Shown: one piece after another, positions 41,921-52,927 of the stretch
How positions within the stretch are numbered: the first letter of the stretch is position 1
Layout of the letters: every line of letters starts with the position of its first letter
Origin: JBDHUW01 sp964642385
GTDB taxonomy: Bacteria; Patescibacteriota; Gracilibacteria; Absconditabacterales; Absconditicoccaceae
NCBI GenBank assembly: GCA_964642385.1
Contig: CAZXON010000002.1
Location: 62,001-126,000 of the forward strand
Reading direction: 5' to 3'
Length of the DNA stretch: 64,000 nucleotides
Notes under the pieces: generated by a model
Databases searched by the model: none
The model's input: the letters and a program-made list of their open reading frames with translations, nothing else
What the model was told of the DNA's origin: nothing
Made by a program: the position numbers and the translations under genes

Positions 41921-42979
41921 TTAATCAAGTGTATTATAAATAATAAGAATAAGCGTAATTGCACTAAGTATGCCTTGAATAATCCAAAATCTCATCACAA
42001 TAGTATGCTCAGGAACACCTTGATTTTCTAAATTATGATGAAACGGCGCTATAGTAAAGAGTTTCTTTTTAAATATTTTTCTCCAAAAAATTTGTAAGCC
42101 ACTACTGCAAAACTCTATAATAAAAAGTCCAAAGAGAATCAAAAAAGGAATCAAGATGCTGTTTTTTATGTTTAGGAGGTATACAAGCGTTGCGACCAGT
42201 CACCCCAATGCAAGTGCACCAGAGTCTCCCATAAATATCTTGGCAGGATTTATATTAAACATAAGGAACGCTAAGAGTGCTCATGCAACAATTCCAAGTA
42301 CTGTCGTCGCAAGATACCAACCATATGTAAAGGTAATAATTGAGAACACGCCCAATACCATCACCATCATTCCGCCTGCAAGACCGTCTAATCCATCTGT
42401 AATATTGATAGCATTTACGATAGCAATTGTTAGAAAAAAAGTGATGATAGGATACCAAAATCCAAGGTGAATTGGACTGCTAAAAAGTGGCCAAAGATTG
42501 AGATAGTCTATCCCAAGTTTGATATAAAACCGATAACTAATCCATGCAGCAAGTGCAATCATTCCGATAAGTTTTGCTTTTGCCGAGAATCACTTTGCTT
42601 TTCCTTTTCATTTGATATTTAATCGATCGTCTATCAGTCCCCAAATTCCCATACCAAAGAAAGCGAACAGTATGATATATGTTTCTTGTCTCGTTATCAG
42701 CGAATTTGATATATATCCAAGATGTTGTAACAAATACGACCCGCCGATCAACAACGCAGTGATGATGAGAATCAATCCTCATCCCATAGTTGGTGTTCCA
42801 GCTTTGTGAGAGTGTAGTTTGTTGAAGATCTCTGCTTTCCCGCCAGATGTTGCATCTTCACGAAGAACTTTACCCGCTTTATGTTTTTTCAGAAATGAGA
42901 TATACAAAGGATATACTATCAGCGCAAGTACAAAAGCTACGAGTGCATACAAAAGGATAAAGTTAAGTTTTGCTATCAT
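41921..42979 (-). CDS. mraY: phospho-N-acetylmuramoyl-pentapeptide transferase MraY
   Basis: 352 residues, ten membrane segments. Transfers phospho-MurNAc-pentapeptide to undecaprenyl phosphate. Motifs: KAGTPTMGGLI, WGLIDD, NAINITDGLDGLAGG, NPAKIFMGDSGALALGG, and the C-terminal FTIAPFHHNLENQGVPE with the HHH-like catalytic His region. Presence of MraY argues for a peptidoglycan cell wall. TGA gives Gly in TMGGLI and elsewhere. Confidence 0.95.
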
Positions 42980-43070
42980 CGGATATGATGAGAAATAAAA
43001 TAATTCAAGTAATAATAGGGTAGGGGAGTGGCTTTTTTATTTATATTTTGGTTGCGTGCGTTGTTTTTTT

Positions 43071-43149
43071 CCCCGACGAAGTCGGGGATGCCCGTACTAT
43101 CTGTGTTTGGCTAACTGTGCATCGAAGAGACGGGCACCATCTTCGATGG
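43071..43149 (+). repeat. dispersed hairpin repeat, copy 4
   Basis: CCCCGACGAAGTCGGGG hairpin, ATGCCCGTACTATCTGTG, spacer, GAGACGGGCA, then ATCTTCGATGG that can pair with CATCGAAG inside the spacer. Lies just beyond the ftsK stop. Confidence 0.75.
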
Positions 43150-43172
43150 AGCTACTGTCTTTGGATACGTTT

Positions 43173-45371
43173 TTATATATATATATCTCTTGGTTTTGCG
43201 CCATCTTGTGGTCCAACTACTCACTGTTCTTCTAACTGATCCATGATACGAGCGGCGCGTGCAAATCATACTCACAATTTTCTTTGGAGCAATGTCGCAG
43301 ATGCTTTATGCGTTTGTCTGATGATTTCAATAGCTTGTTCAATTAACTCTTCATCATTTCCATCTCAACTAAATCAATATCATCATCCTGCCATGCCAGA
43401 TCAAACATTTTTTGCAGACAAAATATTCATAAGTTCTGGGTCATAAATATCTTCCTCTTTGATGCCTGTCATATATTTTTTCTTGATCGCCACAACAACA
43501 TCGTCAATCTCTTCTGTCGTAACCAATGGTCCTTGCATACGTATTGTTCCATTGTTCGCCGGATCCATATAGAGCATATCTCATTTTCCAAGCAACTCTT
43601 CAGCTCATTTCATATCCAATATCGTTCTACTATCTATTTGGGAAACCACGGAAAACGCAATTCTCGTTGGAATGTTTGCTTTGATAAGCCCAGTTACAAC
43701 ATCTACGGAAGGCCTTTGTGTCGCTACAATTAAATGGATTCACACCGCACGAGCTTTTTGTGCTATTCTTGTGATGCACAATTCTGTATCTTTTTTGGTG
43801 TTTCTATTCATCATTAAGTCAGCGAGCTCGTCGATGATAATGATAATCCTTGGTACAAGATCTTTGGAAGGGACTTTTTCGTTATATTCAGTAAGTTTTT
43901 TTACTCTCATTGATTTCAGTAGTGTGTATCTTTTTTCCATTTCGTTTACTGCCCATTTCAGGATTTTGAGCGCTTTCTCCGGCGCGGTCTCAACCGGCGC
44001 AAGCAAATATGGGATACCATCGTACATACCCAATTCCACTTGTTTCGGATCAACCATCAAAAATTTCATCTCTGAAGGAGAATTTTGATACATCAAAGAA
44101 AGGATAAATGTGTTGATAGCTACTGATTTACCTGATCATGTCGCTCATGCTACGAGTAGATGAGGCATGTTTTCTAGTGGTTTCCGTACTAATTTTCCAT
44201 CAATACCGATTCACAAAACAAGATTTGTCAAATTTCTATTGACCGCATCTGCAAACCCAGCATTTTCCATGATCTGTCTAACGCGCACCAAATGCGACTG
44301 TGGATTTGGTATTTCAATTCCTACGACATCGGTGCCTGGGATAGGAGCAAGTATTCTTAGAGACTTTGTTTTCAATGCAAGGGCTAAATCTTTTTGATAA
44401 CTTTCTATAGAAGAGATTTTGATACCTTGTGCTGGTGAGATTTTGATTTGTACGACCGATGGTCCAACATTGTATCATTTTATTTCTACGGGAATCGAAA
44501 ATTCTAATAGTTTATCTTGTAGTGCTTTTGCTTTCGCTATCAAATAAGACTCATCTGTTACAAAAGAGTTGGAACCTGTTCAATCTAGCAATGAGATCGG
44601 ATATGTGGGTTTATCTTTTGGAAATGTAATGATTTTTTTAGGTTCTTTTTCTTTCAGTTTCTCTTCAACTTTCTTTTTCAATCCTGTTTTTAGCAACGAG
44701 ATCATAGAGCCGTTTGCCTCATTTCATCATTTGCTACCTTTCGTTGTGTGATATACTTCTTCTGTTTCTTTTTCCTCGTCACGCTCATTATTTGTTCATT
44801 TTTTAGATATCTTTGGTGAAGGGATTTCGTTTTCGCGTTTGACACTGAAACCAGAAAGATTTGGTAGTTTCATATTCCACGCTCGAAATATCCGAACTAC
44901 GAGGGCAGCCGCCATGACTATAATAATGATTTTTGACGCACCTGTATTGGCATCGCCGAAAACTCTTTGTAATAACCACAAAACTGGCCATGACATATAT
45001 CAACCATGTGCAAGGCACTCTTTCATATTCAAAAGTTGTTTTCCGCCTTCAGCAAGAAGAGGGAAGTTGAGGATCGCAGAGACCAATATGGTAGCTAGTA
45101 TTCATTGTTTAATTGTGGTGCCAATCATCCCTTGTTTCAAAAGCACACCAACTCCAGCAAGCACACATAACAAGAAAAACACTGATAATCACTGTTCACC
45201 TAATATAACTGAAAAGACTTTGTTTGCCACTTCAAGAATAGGTGAACCATCTGCAAAAAAAAGTGCAAAAAAATATAATCATCAAATAACAAGCAGAGCT
45301 ATACCAAATTGCTTTCTTGAAATTGCTATTGTAGTGCGAGTGCTTCTTTTTTTGGTCCTTCTTTTTGTCAA
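43173..45371 (-). CDS. ftsK: DNA translocase FtsK
   Basis: 732 residues. N-terminal part has four membrane segments (LLVIGGLYFFALFFA; VFFLLCVLAGVGVLL; ILATILVSAILNF; ASKIIIIVMAAALVV), a Lys/Glu linker, then the motor: LVAGATGSGKSVAINTF, VDPKQVELGMYDGIPYL, IIIIIDELADLM, THRI-like RIAQKARAVGIHLIVATQRPSVDVVTGLIKANIPTRIAF, and a gamma winged-helix (ASATLLQRKLGVGFARAARIMDQLEEQGVV). The first in-frame ATG is too far in; TTG at 45369-45371 is the best start. Pumps chromosomal DNA at the septum. Confidence 0.94.
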
Positions 45372-45484
45372 AACATTTTTTTAACAAATAAACTTTTGCC
45401 ATTGGTGGCAAATACACCTAATGTATGTATTTCGTCCTCATTTGCAACAAAAACATCCGCTATTTTTTTCTTTGTCTTGTAAAA

Positions 45485-46687
45485 ATGAACTGGAAGAATA
45501 ACCTCTCTGCTATGTCAAAACAGAAAATAATTGTACTAGGAGTCTTATTCCTGGATATATTGAGTTTAGGAATTATGATTCCATTGGCCCCAGACGTAAT
45601 AGACTGGTTCAATACAACTGACACAATGGTAACATTGTGACTAACTGTCTATTCTTTTTTCGCTTTTTTCGCTGCTCCAATCCTTGGACAACTATCTGAT
45701 AAGTATGGAAGAAAGGGTATTCTTGCTTTGTGTGTTGCAGGTACTGCATTGTCTTTTTTTGTATTGATGCTCTCTCACAATATAGTATTGTTTTTTCTAA
45801 CAAGGTTGGTAAATGGTATTACGTGAGGAAACATTGGTGTTTTGAATGCGATCATGAATGATATTTCTGAAACTCACCAAGAACGTGCCAAAAACTATGG
45901 ATTAGTTGGGGCGACATTTGGTCTAGGATTCATCATCTGACCACTCGCTGGAAGTTTGCTCATTCCATTTGGATTGTGGTGGGTTTTTTTCGTAACATTT
46001 CTGTTAGCGTTTATTGAACTTGTTTTTCTGTGAATTTTTATGAAAGAGACCAATATCCAACCAGCACATGATAGAGTAATTGCTATCAATCCATTTCCAG
46101 TTTTTTCAAAATACCTGTTCCGTAGCGACAATAATTTCATCTTTTGGGCAATATTTTTTACCTGAGTCGCTACATTTAGTTTTCAGTCTATCCTGAGTAT
46201 CGTATTAGATCACACATATGGTATTGACACCAGACATATAGGGTATTTGATGGCAGTGGTTGGCTTGATTTCAGTTATAAATTCGGGGTTCCTGATACCA
46301 AAATTTCGGCTGAAGAAGTGGCAAACAAAACAACTTGTCTATGCTGCTAGTATTTCCAACTTTATATTTTTTGCGTTAATGATTTTTTTCACAGGGAAGT
46401 GGCAGTTGATACTACTCTGGTTTCTTAGTATTCCTTTAAGTGGCGTATGACAAGCAGTAAACTCAGCAGAAGTTATCAAACATAGTGATAAGTCTCGCAT
46501 ATGAGAAACCAATTGATTTATGTGATCAATCCAAGCATTTGTGATGTTTGTCGGTCCGCTTATCGGTACTTTGTCACTTCAGCGAGATATACCAGTCTAT
46601 TATTTTTGTGCACTATTTCTCCTCATTGCGTTTGTTTTTATGAGATTGTATTTCAAAGGGGAGGAGGCAAAAGGGATCCTGGATTAG
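45485..46687 (+). CDS. major facilitator superfamily transporter (TetA-like)
   Basis: 400 residues with 12 membrane segments. Drug:H+ antiporter signature between helices 2 and 3: GQLSDKYGRKGILA; motif in helix 5 GATFGLGFIIGPLAGS matches the DHA12 gxxxGPxxGG form. The N-terminus has DILSLGIMIPLAPDVI. Export of drugs or metabolites is by family; substrate unknown. ATG 45512 is an alternative start. Terminator follows. Confidence 0.88.
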
Positions 46688-46705
46688 GAGTATTTTTTAT
46701 ATTAT

Positions 46706-46740
46706 AAAAAAAACGATAGCGAAACCACTATCGTTTTCTT
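46706..46740. terminator. bidirectional terminator between the MFS gene and hflC
   Basis: AAAACGATAG and CTATCGTTTT form a 10-bp stem around an 8-nt loop, with A/T runs on both sides. Confidence 0.8.
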
Positions 46741-46760
46741 GATAAATTCTCTTTATTTCC

Positions 46761-47642
46761 TTATCTTTTGGGAAATAGATTATCAGGAGTCAGAATCCAC
46801 TCCGTATTTTTCGAATAGGACTTTATGAATGTCTCTATTTCATTATAAACCCGGAATAATTCTTTACTCTTGTTATAAGCGTTGTTCAACAGGGCTAAAC
46901 GCGTACTATCTGCACTTCCCTTTATGATACCCGCTTGTAATTTGGCTTCTGATGTTGTTTTTGATGCCAAATAGTCAGCATTCGATTTTATACTATCTTC
47001 CAATTTCTTCCCTTCAGCGATATAACCATTTGATATCTTTTGTCTGTCCGCAATCATATCTCGGAAAACTGCTGTTTTGTTTTCATTCGGTAATTCAACC
47101 CGGTTAAATGATAAAAATTTTATCGAAAGATCAATATCATCCAAGCCTTTGTTTGAAGATTCATGTATTTCGTGAAGTAATTTTTGACGATTGTTTGTGA
47201 CAATGTCTTCAAATACGTTTTCACCTAAAGTGGCAGCAATGTCGGAACTTACATTGTCATCAATCCTTCGCTCAGCTTTACCTTTATTTACAACTTTGGT
47301 AAAATAAGTTTTTGGATTGTCAACTTTCCAAAGACAAAACCAGTCGATTAATAATTTCTTTTTTGTTTTTTCTTGAAGGGTTATCTCTCTTGCGGTATAA
47401 AGCAACAGTCGTTTGTCAACTTTATTTACCGTTTCGATTGGCCAAGGCCATTTTGCATGTAGCCCAGGTGTAAGATAATCACGAGAAGGTTGCTCAAACC
47501 TAAATGCCGACGCCTGCTCACCTTCTTTTACGATAAACAGCATAGAAGAGCATACAATTAACAGGAATATTACTACACCAGTTGCGATTATGTTTTTTTT
47601 CGGATTGTTTAACAATCCATTTGTCTTTTCTGTTGTTTCCAT
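46761..47642 (-). CDS. hflC: HflC-like SPFH-domain protein (UGA-free, probably transferred)
   Basis: 293 residues: one N-terminal membrane segment (IIATGVVIFLLIVCSSMLFI), the prohibitin/SPFH domain (EGEQASAFRFEQPSRDY, PGLHAKWPWPIETVNKVDKRLLLY), a long helix, and the HflC C-terminus (NTEWILTPDNLF). With HflK it forms a cage around FtsH. None of the 11 Gly codons is TGA, unlike neighbours. CGA (47409-47411) and CGG (47100-47102) sit at conserved Arg positions (DKRLL; NRVELP), which the host tRNAs would read as Trp. Looks like recent transfer, or chimeric assembly. Confidence 0.88.
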   Translation of the reverse strand: METTEKTNGLLNNPKKNIIATGVVIFLLIVCSSMLFIVKEGEQASAFRFEQPSRDYLTPGLHAKWPWPIETVNKVDKRLLLYTAREITLQEKTKKKLLIDWFCLWKVDNPKTYFTKVVNKGKAERRIDDNVSSDIAATLGENVFEDIVTNNRQKLLHEIHESSNKGLDDIDLSIKFLSFNRVELPNENKTAVFRDMIADRQKISNGYIAEGKKLEDSIKSNADYLASKTTSEAKLQAGIIKGSADSTRLALLNNAYNKSKELFRVYNEIETFIKSYSKNTEWILTPDNLFPKR

Positions 47643-47647
47643 TTCTT

Positions 47648-48628
47648 TTATTTGTTTTTGATGGTAATTAATGTTTCTTTATCCATTATAGTTTTCTTGC
47701 CATTAGGCATAACTTCTTGCATGGCTTCAAACCATAATTTTTCTTTGGTTGTGATAGGGTCTTTTTGATATTCTTTATAAATACCATCAAAACGTGCCAC
47801 TTCAGCTTTTGCGCCATTGATCTGCTCTACAGAATAGGATTTTGCTTCGTTTAAAATCCTACTTGCAGTACCTTCTGCTTCAGGAATTATCTTGTTTGCA
47901 TATCCCTGCGCGTCGTTTTTCATTCGTTCTTTTTCCTTGATTGCATTCATTACACCATCATATGCTTTTTGAACATCTGGATCGGGTAAAGTGCAGTCTT
48001 GAAGTTTGACTTCATTTATGGTCACCTTCATGCCTACAAGGTCACAATAACTTTGTAAAAGTTTTTTGTTCTTTTCTTGAATTTCATTTTTTTCTGTTGT
48101 TAGCAGAGCGTCAATTCCTGTTTGGCCAATTATATGTCTCATTGACCCTTGTCCTAAGAGGTCTAATGTGGCTTGTGGATCTTGTAATTGATATAGCCAA
48201 TTATAACAGTCATTTATTGTGTACTGAATAATCCAATATACAGATCCTAAATGCCCACCCTTCGTAAGCATCGTTGCTTCTTCAGGAACATCGACATAGT
48301 TTGTTCTATCGGCATCCTGTTTCGTTCTGAATCCCAGTTCCCATCTGTGTCTCACTTCGGTTTCAACTTTTCTTACGGTTGTGATGAAAGGAATTTTAAA
48401 ATATATTCCTCCTGGTCCCACCTCGTGATAGTACTTTCCGAAAATCTCAACAGATGCTTTTTCTGTTTTTTTCAATGAAAACCATGACCCGAAAATCAGA
48501 TTTATTGAAATAAGCAGAATGGTGATGCTAATGAGCCAGTTAAATGGCAAGATCTGTACTCTTATCTTACCATGTTTTTCGATTTCTACTCCTACAAATC
48601 GAAACAGTTTTAATAATAATTTTTTCAT
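47648..48628 (-). CDS. hflK: HflK-like SPFH-domain protein (UGA-free, probably transferred)
   Basis: 326 residues: N-terminal membrane segment (LISITILLISINLIFGSWF), SPFH domain (EIFGKYYHEVGPGGIYFKIPFITTVRKVETEV; GGHLGSVYWIIQYTINDCYNWLYQL), then a long helical region rich in A, E, Q and K (AEGTASRILNEAKSYSVEQINGAKAEV). About two dozen Gly codons, none TGA. The gene is 5 nt upstream of hflC, the normal hflKC order. ftsH is not in the window. Its own promoter is at 48673-48700. Confidence 0.87.
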   Translation of the reverse strand: MKKLLLKLFRFVGVEIEKHGKIRVQILPFNWLISITILLISINLIFGSWFSLKKTEKASVEIFGKYYHEVGPGGIYFKIPFITTVRKVETEVRHRWELGFRTKQDADRTNYVDVPEEATMLTKGGHLGSVYWIIQYTINDCYNWLYQLQDPQATLDLLGQGSMRHIIGQTGIDALLTTEKNEIQEKNKKLLQSYCDLVGMKVTINEVKLQDCTLPDPDVQKAYDGVMNAIKEKERMKNDAQGYANKIIPEAEGTASRILNEAKSYSVEQINGAKAEVARFDGIYKEYQKDPITTKEKLWFEAMQEVMPNGKKTIMDKETLITIKNK

Positions 48629-48672
48629 TTGTTTTAATTTATTATTGTTTATTTATTTATTTGACATTTATT

Positions 48673-48700
48673 ACTATAAATAAAAGAAAGTTAATGTCAA
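48673..48700 (-). promoter_or_regulatory. promoter of hflKC
   Basis: On the - strand: perfect TTGACA, 16-nt spacer, TATAGT; predicted start about 40 nt before the hflK ATG. The surrounding 100 bp are very AT-rich. Confidence 0.6.
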
Positions 48701-48776
48701 TGTTTTTTAAAAAATATTAGTAAAATGTTTTTTGCTCTTCATTTGCTTTTCAATCTAGAATCAATACCATAAACTA

Positions 48777-49133
48777 ATGAAACAAAAACTTTTCGCTTTG
48801 AGTATGTTATTGTTTTTGATGGGTACTACGAGTGGTATCTATTTTTTGCCAACCCAAGAAGCATTATTTATTGCCAGAGCGAATGTAGACGAGACGTTTC
48901 AAGATATTTCTAGAGAGTTTGCGAGCACATTAAAAAGACCACAATTGCGTTCAGTTGCTTTTTCAACGCAAGATATCATCAAAGTTCTTGCCCAATTTTT
49001 GGGTATCACAGCGTGTGGTCTTTTGCTTGTACAGTTTGTACTAGGCGCATCATATAGGTATACTCAATCTTTCGCATATAACACACCACATAAAGCAAAG
49101 AAACTCAAACGATTTCGGGACGATATATTATAA
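48777..49133 (+). CDS. small membrane protein of unknown function
   Basis: 118 residues: signal-like N-terminal segment (KLFALSMLLFLMGTTSGIYFL), polar middle (ANVDETFQDISREFASTL), a second membrane segment (VLAQFLGITACGLLLVQFVLG) and a basic C-terminus (KAKKLKRFRDD). Five Gly, none TGA, but the number is too small to interpret. No family recognised. Confidence 0.6.
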   Translation: MKQKLFALSMLLFLMGTTSGIYFLPTQEALFIARANVDETFQDISREFASTLKRPQLRSVAFSTQDIIKVLAQFLGITACGLLLVQFVLGASYRYTQSFAYNTPHKAKKLKRFRDDIL

Positions 49134-49172
49134 TTTTTTTTCTTGCCGAAGGAGGGCTTGTCCGATGAGGCA

Positions 49173-49236
49173 ATTGCCCGTCCTGTCGTTGCATACAGAA
49201 CTGACCGTAGATACTACGGGCAACCATCTTCGATGG
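49173..49236 (-). repeat. dispersed hairpin repeat, copy 5 (reverse orientation)
   Basis: In reverse complement: CCATCGAAGATGG hairpin, TTGCCCGTAGTATCTACGG, spacer, CGACAGGACGGGCAA. Confidence 0.75.
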
Positions 49237-49313
49237 TCTCTTCTTTTATGTTGAAAATATAAATCGGAGATTAATCACTAATTATTAATTATTAATTGTT
49301 AATGGTTAGGTGT

Positions 49314-49394
49314 ATGCTATCTGACCGCAACGCTCTCCGAGACAGCTACGCTAACGAATATGTGAGGATATTGCGTTCGAACGGGTTCGAATAG
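49314..49394 (+). CDS. possible 26-residue leader ORF upstream of secA
   Basis: Short frame starting MLSDRNALRDSYANEY and ending NGFE, in the otherwise empty 400-bp region 49134-49533 before secA. The region also has an AT-rich TTAATTATTAATT tract (49270-49305). A regulatory leader peptide for secA is conceivable, but nothing like a SecM arrest sequence is visible. Confidence 0.25.
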   Translation: MLSDRNALRDSYANEYVRILRSNGFE

Positions 49395-49533
49395 ATCAGA
49401 GAGCAAGATTGTAATTAGAAAGAGGAATCTCTTACCATCCAAACATGAAGTTTCCACCCGAGCATACAATACTCAACTGAACTATGCAAGAAAAACATAC
49501 ATGAAAAAATATTTATCATATTATTTTTATTAG

Positions 49534-52500
49534 ATGTTTGATCGATTATTAAATAGTATCTCTGGTGACTATAACCAGAAAAAAATAAATAAACTGCTTC
49601 CTTTTGTGAAGCAAATCAATGATTTGGATGCGCAATGGGATGATCTTACCGACGAGCAGATTAAGGCTAAAACGCCTGAATTTATCGCAAGAATAGAAAA
49701 TGGAGCGACGCTTGATGATATTATGCCAGAAGCATTCGCGACAGTAAAACAAGCTACCAAAAGGATGAGGTGAATGAAGTGTATGGTAAAATGACAAGAG
49801 GTCATCTGGGATATGGTACCGTACGATGTCCAGCTTCTTGGGTGAATTATTTTGCATAATGGGATAATTGCCGAGATGAAAACGGGTGAGTGAAAAACAT
49901 TGGTTGCGACTTTGCCTGTTTATCTCAACGCTCTTGCAAAAAAATGAGTGCATGTGGTAACGGTAAATGATTACCTTGCTTCTCGTGATAGCGAATGGAT
50001 GGCCTATTTATATAATTGGTTGTGACTTTCTACCGGTTCTATCACTAAATCGACACCATTGCACACACGTCGCCAAGAGTATGAAAAAGATATTACCTAT
50101 GTGGAAAATACAGAATTGGGGTTTGATTACTTGCGTGATAATCTCGTAAAAAGTAACGCAGAACGTCAGCTTTTGTGGCGTCCATTACACTATGCGATCG
50201 TCGATGAGGTGGATTCTATTTTGATTGATGAAGCCAGAACGCCGCTTATCATCTCATATCCGAGCGAAGAACCAACAGAAAAATACACATATTATAGCAC
50301 AATCGTTCGTCAACTTCGTCCGTGCGCAGGCAAGAAAAAGGTCTCAAAATGACTTATTGGAGATATGCTAAATCCAGGTGCTAAAGAGGAAGAGGATGGT
50401 GATTACTATATCGATGAGAAGCAAAAAAATGTATCGCTGTCAAGTATGGGTATCGCAAAATTAGAACAAATAATTGGTGTGGAAAATATCTATAATGATT
50501 TGTGATATGACGAAATTCATCATATTGAAAACGCACTTCGTGCTTCAGCAGTGTATGTGAATAACAAAGATTATATTGTGCAAGATGGTGAAATTCTGAT
50601 TGTAGATGAACACACAGGGCGTACAATGCCTTGACGTAGATATTCAGAGGGATTACATCAAGCAATCGAAGCCAAAGAATGAGTGCTCATCCAAAGAGAG
50701 TCAAAAACAATGGCAACAATTACCTACCAAAACTTCTTCAAGATATATAAAAAACTAGCAGGGATGACAGGAACTGCTACGACAGAAGGAGAGGAGTTCG
50801 AAAAAATTTATAGTCTAGAAGTGTTGAGCGTACCTACAAATAGACCAACGATTCGTGTAGACAAAAACGACAAAGTGTTTTTCAATCAAAATGCGAAATG
50901 GAATGCGGTCGTAGATCATATTCGTTTCTATCATGACGCTGGAGTCCCAATGTTGATAGGAACATCGGCAATTAGCACATCAGAATATGTGTCTGATTTA
51001 CTTCGTAAACTAGGCATCCAACATTATGTATTAAATGCGAAGTTCCATCAACAAGAAGCAGAAATTATTGCGAACGCTGGTAAATTCAAAAGTGTCGTTG
51101 TTGCAACAAATATGGCATGACGTGGTACAGATATTAAACTTGAAAAATGATTGTTTGAAAAAACTGCACTTGGATACGCAACCATAGCGAAGCATACGTT
51201 GGAGGGAGATACTTTCGCTAAAATTCCGCCGAAGTGAGTTTCTTTCACCGTGTACTCTTCAGCGGAATACGAGTTTACTATCGGTGGATTACAAGAACTC
51301 TCTGATGGTGGGCTATCTGATGACGCAATCCGTCAGGCTACAGGACAGTGGTATGAGTGAACTAATTATCGTCTCAAAATAATTTTACGCACGCAATCAA
51401 AAAAGAAAAATGATAATGGCGCAAACGCTGGAGATGCTTTTGCACAGATACTTATGACGCCAAAAGACAACATAGAACCTGAAATCATACAAAGAGATTT
51501 GCACTATGGGTTATTGATTCTGGGTACAGAAAAACACGAATCACGTCGTATTGATAATCAGTTAAGAGGACGTGCGTGACGTCAATGAGATCCTGGTTTA
51601 TCAGTGTTTTTCGTTGCGCTTGATGATGAAATCATGCGTAAAATGGGAGGAGAAAAAATACAATCTGTCGCAAAAATGTTGTTACCACAGGATCAATTGG
51701 AACAACTAGAACTTACGCAATCACAATTTTCAAATTCGATTGTAAGGGCGCAAAAGCAAATGGAATGATGGAACTTCTCAATTAGAAAACATTTGTTTGA
51801 TTACGATTCAGTAGTAAACACACAAAGACAACGTGTCTATGCAAAACGTGATGAAATCCTCGCACAAGAGCAATGGGATGCAACACAAGTGCAGGACGCT
51901 ATGACTCCAACGATGCGTGAAATAGATCACTTTATTCCAAAAGTAATTGATTCACTACTAGCACAATATAGTTCATTAGAGTTGGATAAAGAGCAAATTA
52001 TTGAAAATCTGCAACAAGAGTTCGCTATTGCTAATTTTGCAACGCTTGTGGAAAATGCTCCAGAAACGATCGAAGAACTTGAACATACCAACGCAGGAAA
52101 AAAACCAAAAAAACAATTATCATTCCGCAATAAAATCATAAATGCCCTGCATTCATACTACAAAAATAAAGTAACGTGATCAAATATTCAATCAGCTGAT
52201 GCGACGATGCGTATGATTTATCTAAACATAATGGATAAATATTGGGTTGATCATATCGATGCGATGGAAAATTTGCGTGATAAGGTTGGTTTGTATGGAT
52301 ATGCGCAACAAGATCCGCTCGTGATGTACAAGCAAGAAGCATATACAAAGTATGAACAGCTTGTTGGTACGATAGAAAAAGAAATACTTGCGATTGCTTT
52401 GAGGACAGAATTTAATCAGATGTGACAACCACAACAGGTATTAGCACAACAGGAAGCACAAGATGAATTTTTATTGAGAAAACTGGAGGAAGCAGCGCAA

Positions 52501-52845
52501 TCTGCGCCATCTTTCGACCCGCGCGTGATGATGCAACCATGATTTGATGCTACAGCATCTGTGTCGCCGTACGCAAAAGCTTTCGCTGACAATAATGATT
52601 CTGATGTTGAAGTTATTGAACTCTCGCCATCCAACAGTACCGATAAAGGTAGTGAGTTAACCATAAAAACACATGGCAACAGTGGTTTCCAGGTGACAGG
52701 AGTAAATGCAACAATTGCTTGAGCACCGAAACAGTACTGACGCAATGATATCGTTATTCTCGTTTCACCACAGTGAGAACAAAAAGAGATGAAATACAAA
52801 AAGATTGATGAGTATCTTGCAAAAGGATGGATCATAAAGGGGTAA
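49534..52845 (+). CDS. secA: preprotein translocase ATPase SecA with atypical C-terminus
   Basis: 1103 residues, longer than the usual 800-950. All motor motifs are present: GMKCMVKGQEVIWDMVPYDVQLLGG, MKTGEGKT (one Gly TGA), VNDYLASRD, YVENTELGFDYLRDNL, DEVDSILIDEARTPLIIS, the preprotein cross-linking region, MTGTA, [30 protein letters not shown], and a helical scaffold ending IYLNIMDKYWVDHIDAMENLRDKV. The C-terminal zinc motif (CXCX8CH) is absent. Instead, about 150 residues follow, Ser/Asn-rich, then GRNDIVILVSPQGEQKEMKYKKIDEYLAKGW. Drives export through SecYEG (secG at 16535). Confidence 0.96.
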
Positions 52846-52927
52846 ACCATCAATATAGAATGATGTTATTGTATATATGGTAGCGTGTGATTTATGAATA
52901 TTCTTTATATCTTCCAATATATAGACC

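Noticed and set aside
43071..43149. Hairpin repeat as part of a CRISPR or IS end
   Set aside because: Copies are single, far apart and have no transposase or cas gene nearby.
45232..45417. Alternative FtsK N-terminus starting with ATG (MAKVYLLKK)
   Set aside because: It is in a different frame from the conserved FtsK sequence and stops after 61 codons; a TTG start in the right frame fits better.
49314..49450. tRNA-like sequence before secA (contains GGTTCGAAT)
   Set aside because: Neither T-stem nor acceptor stem can be paired around it.
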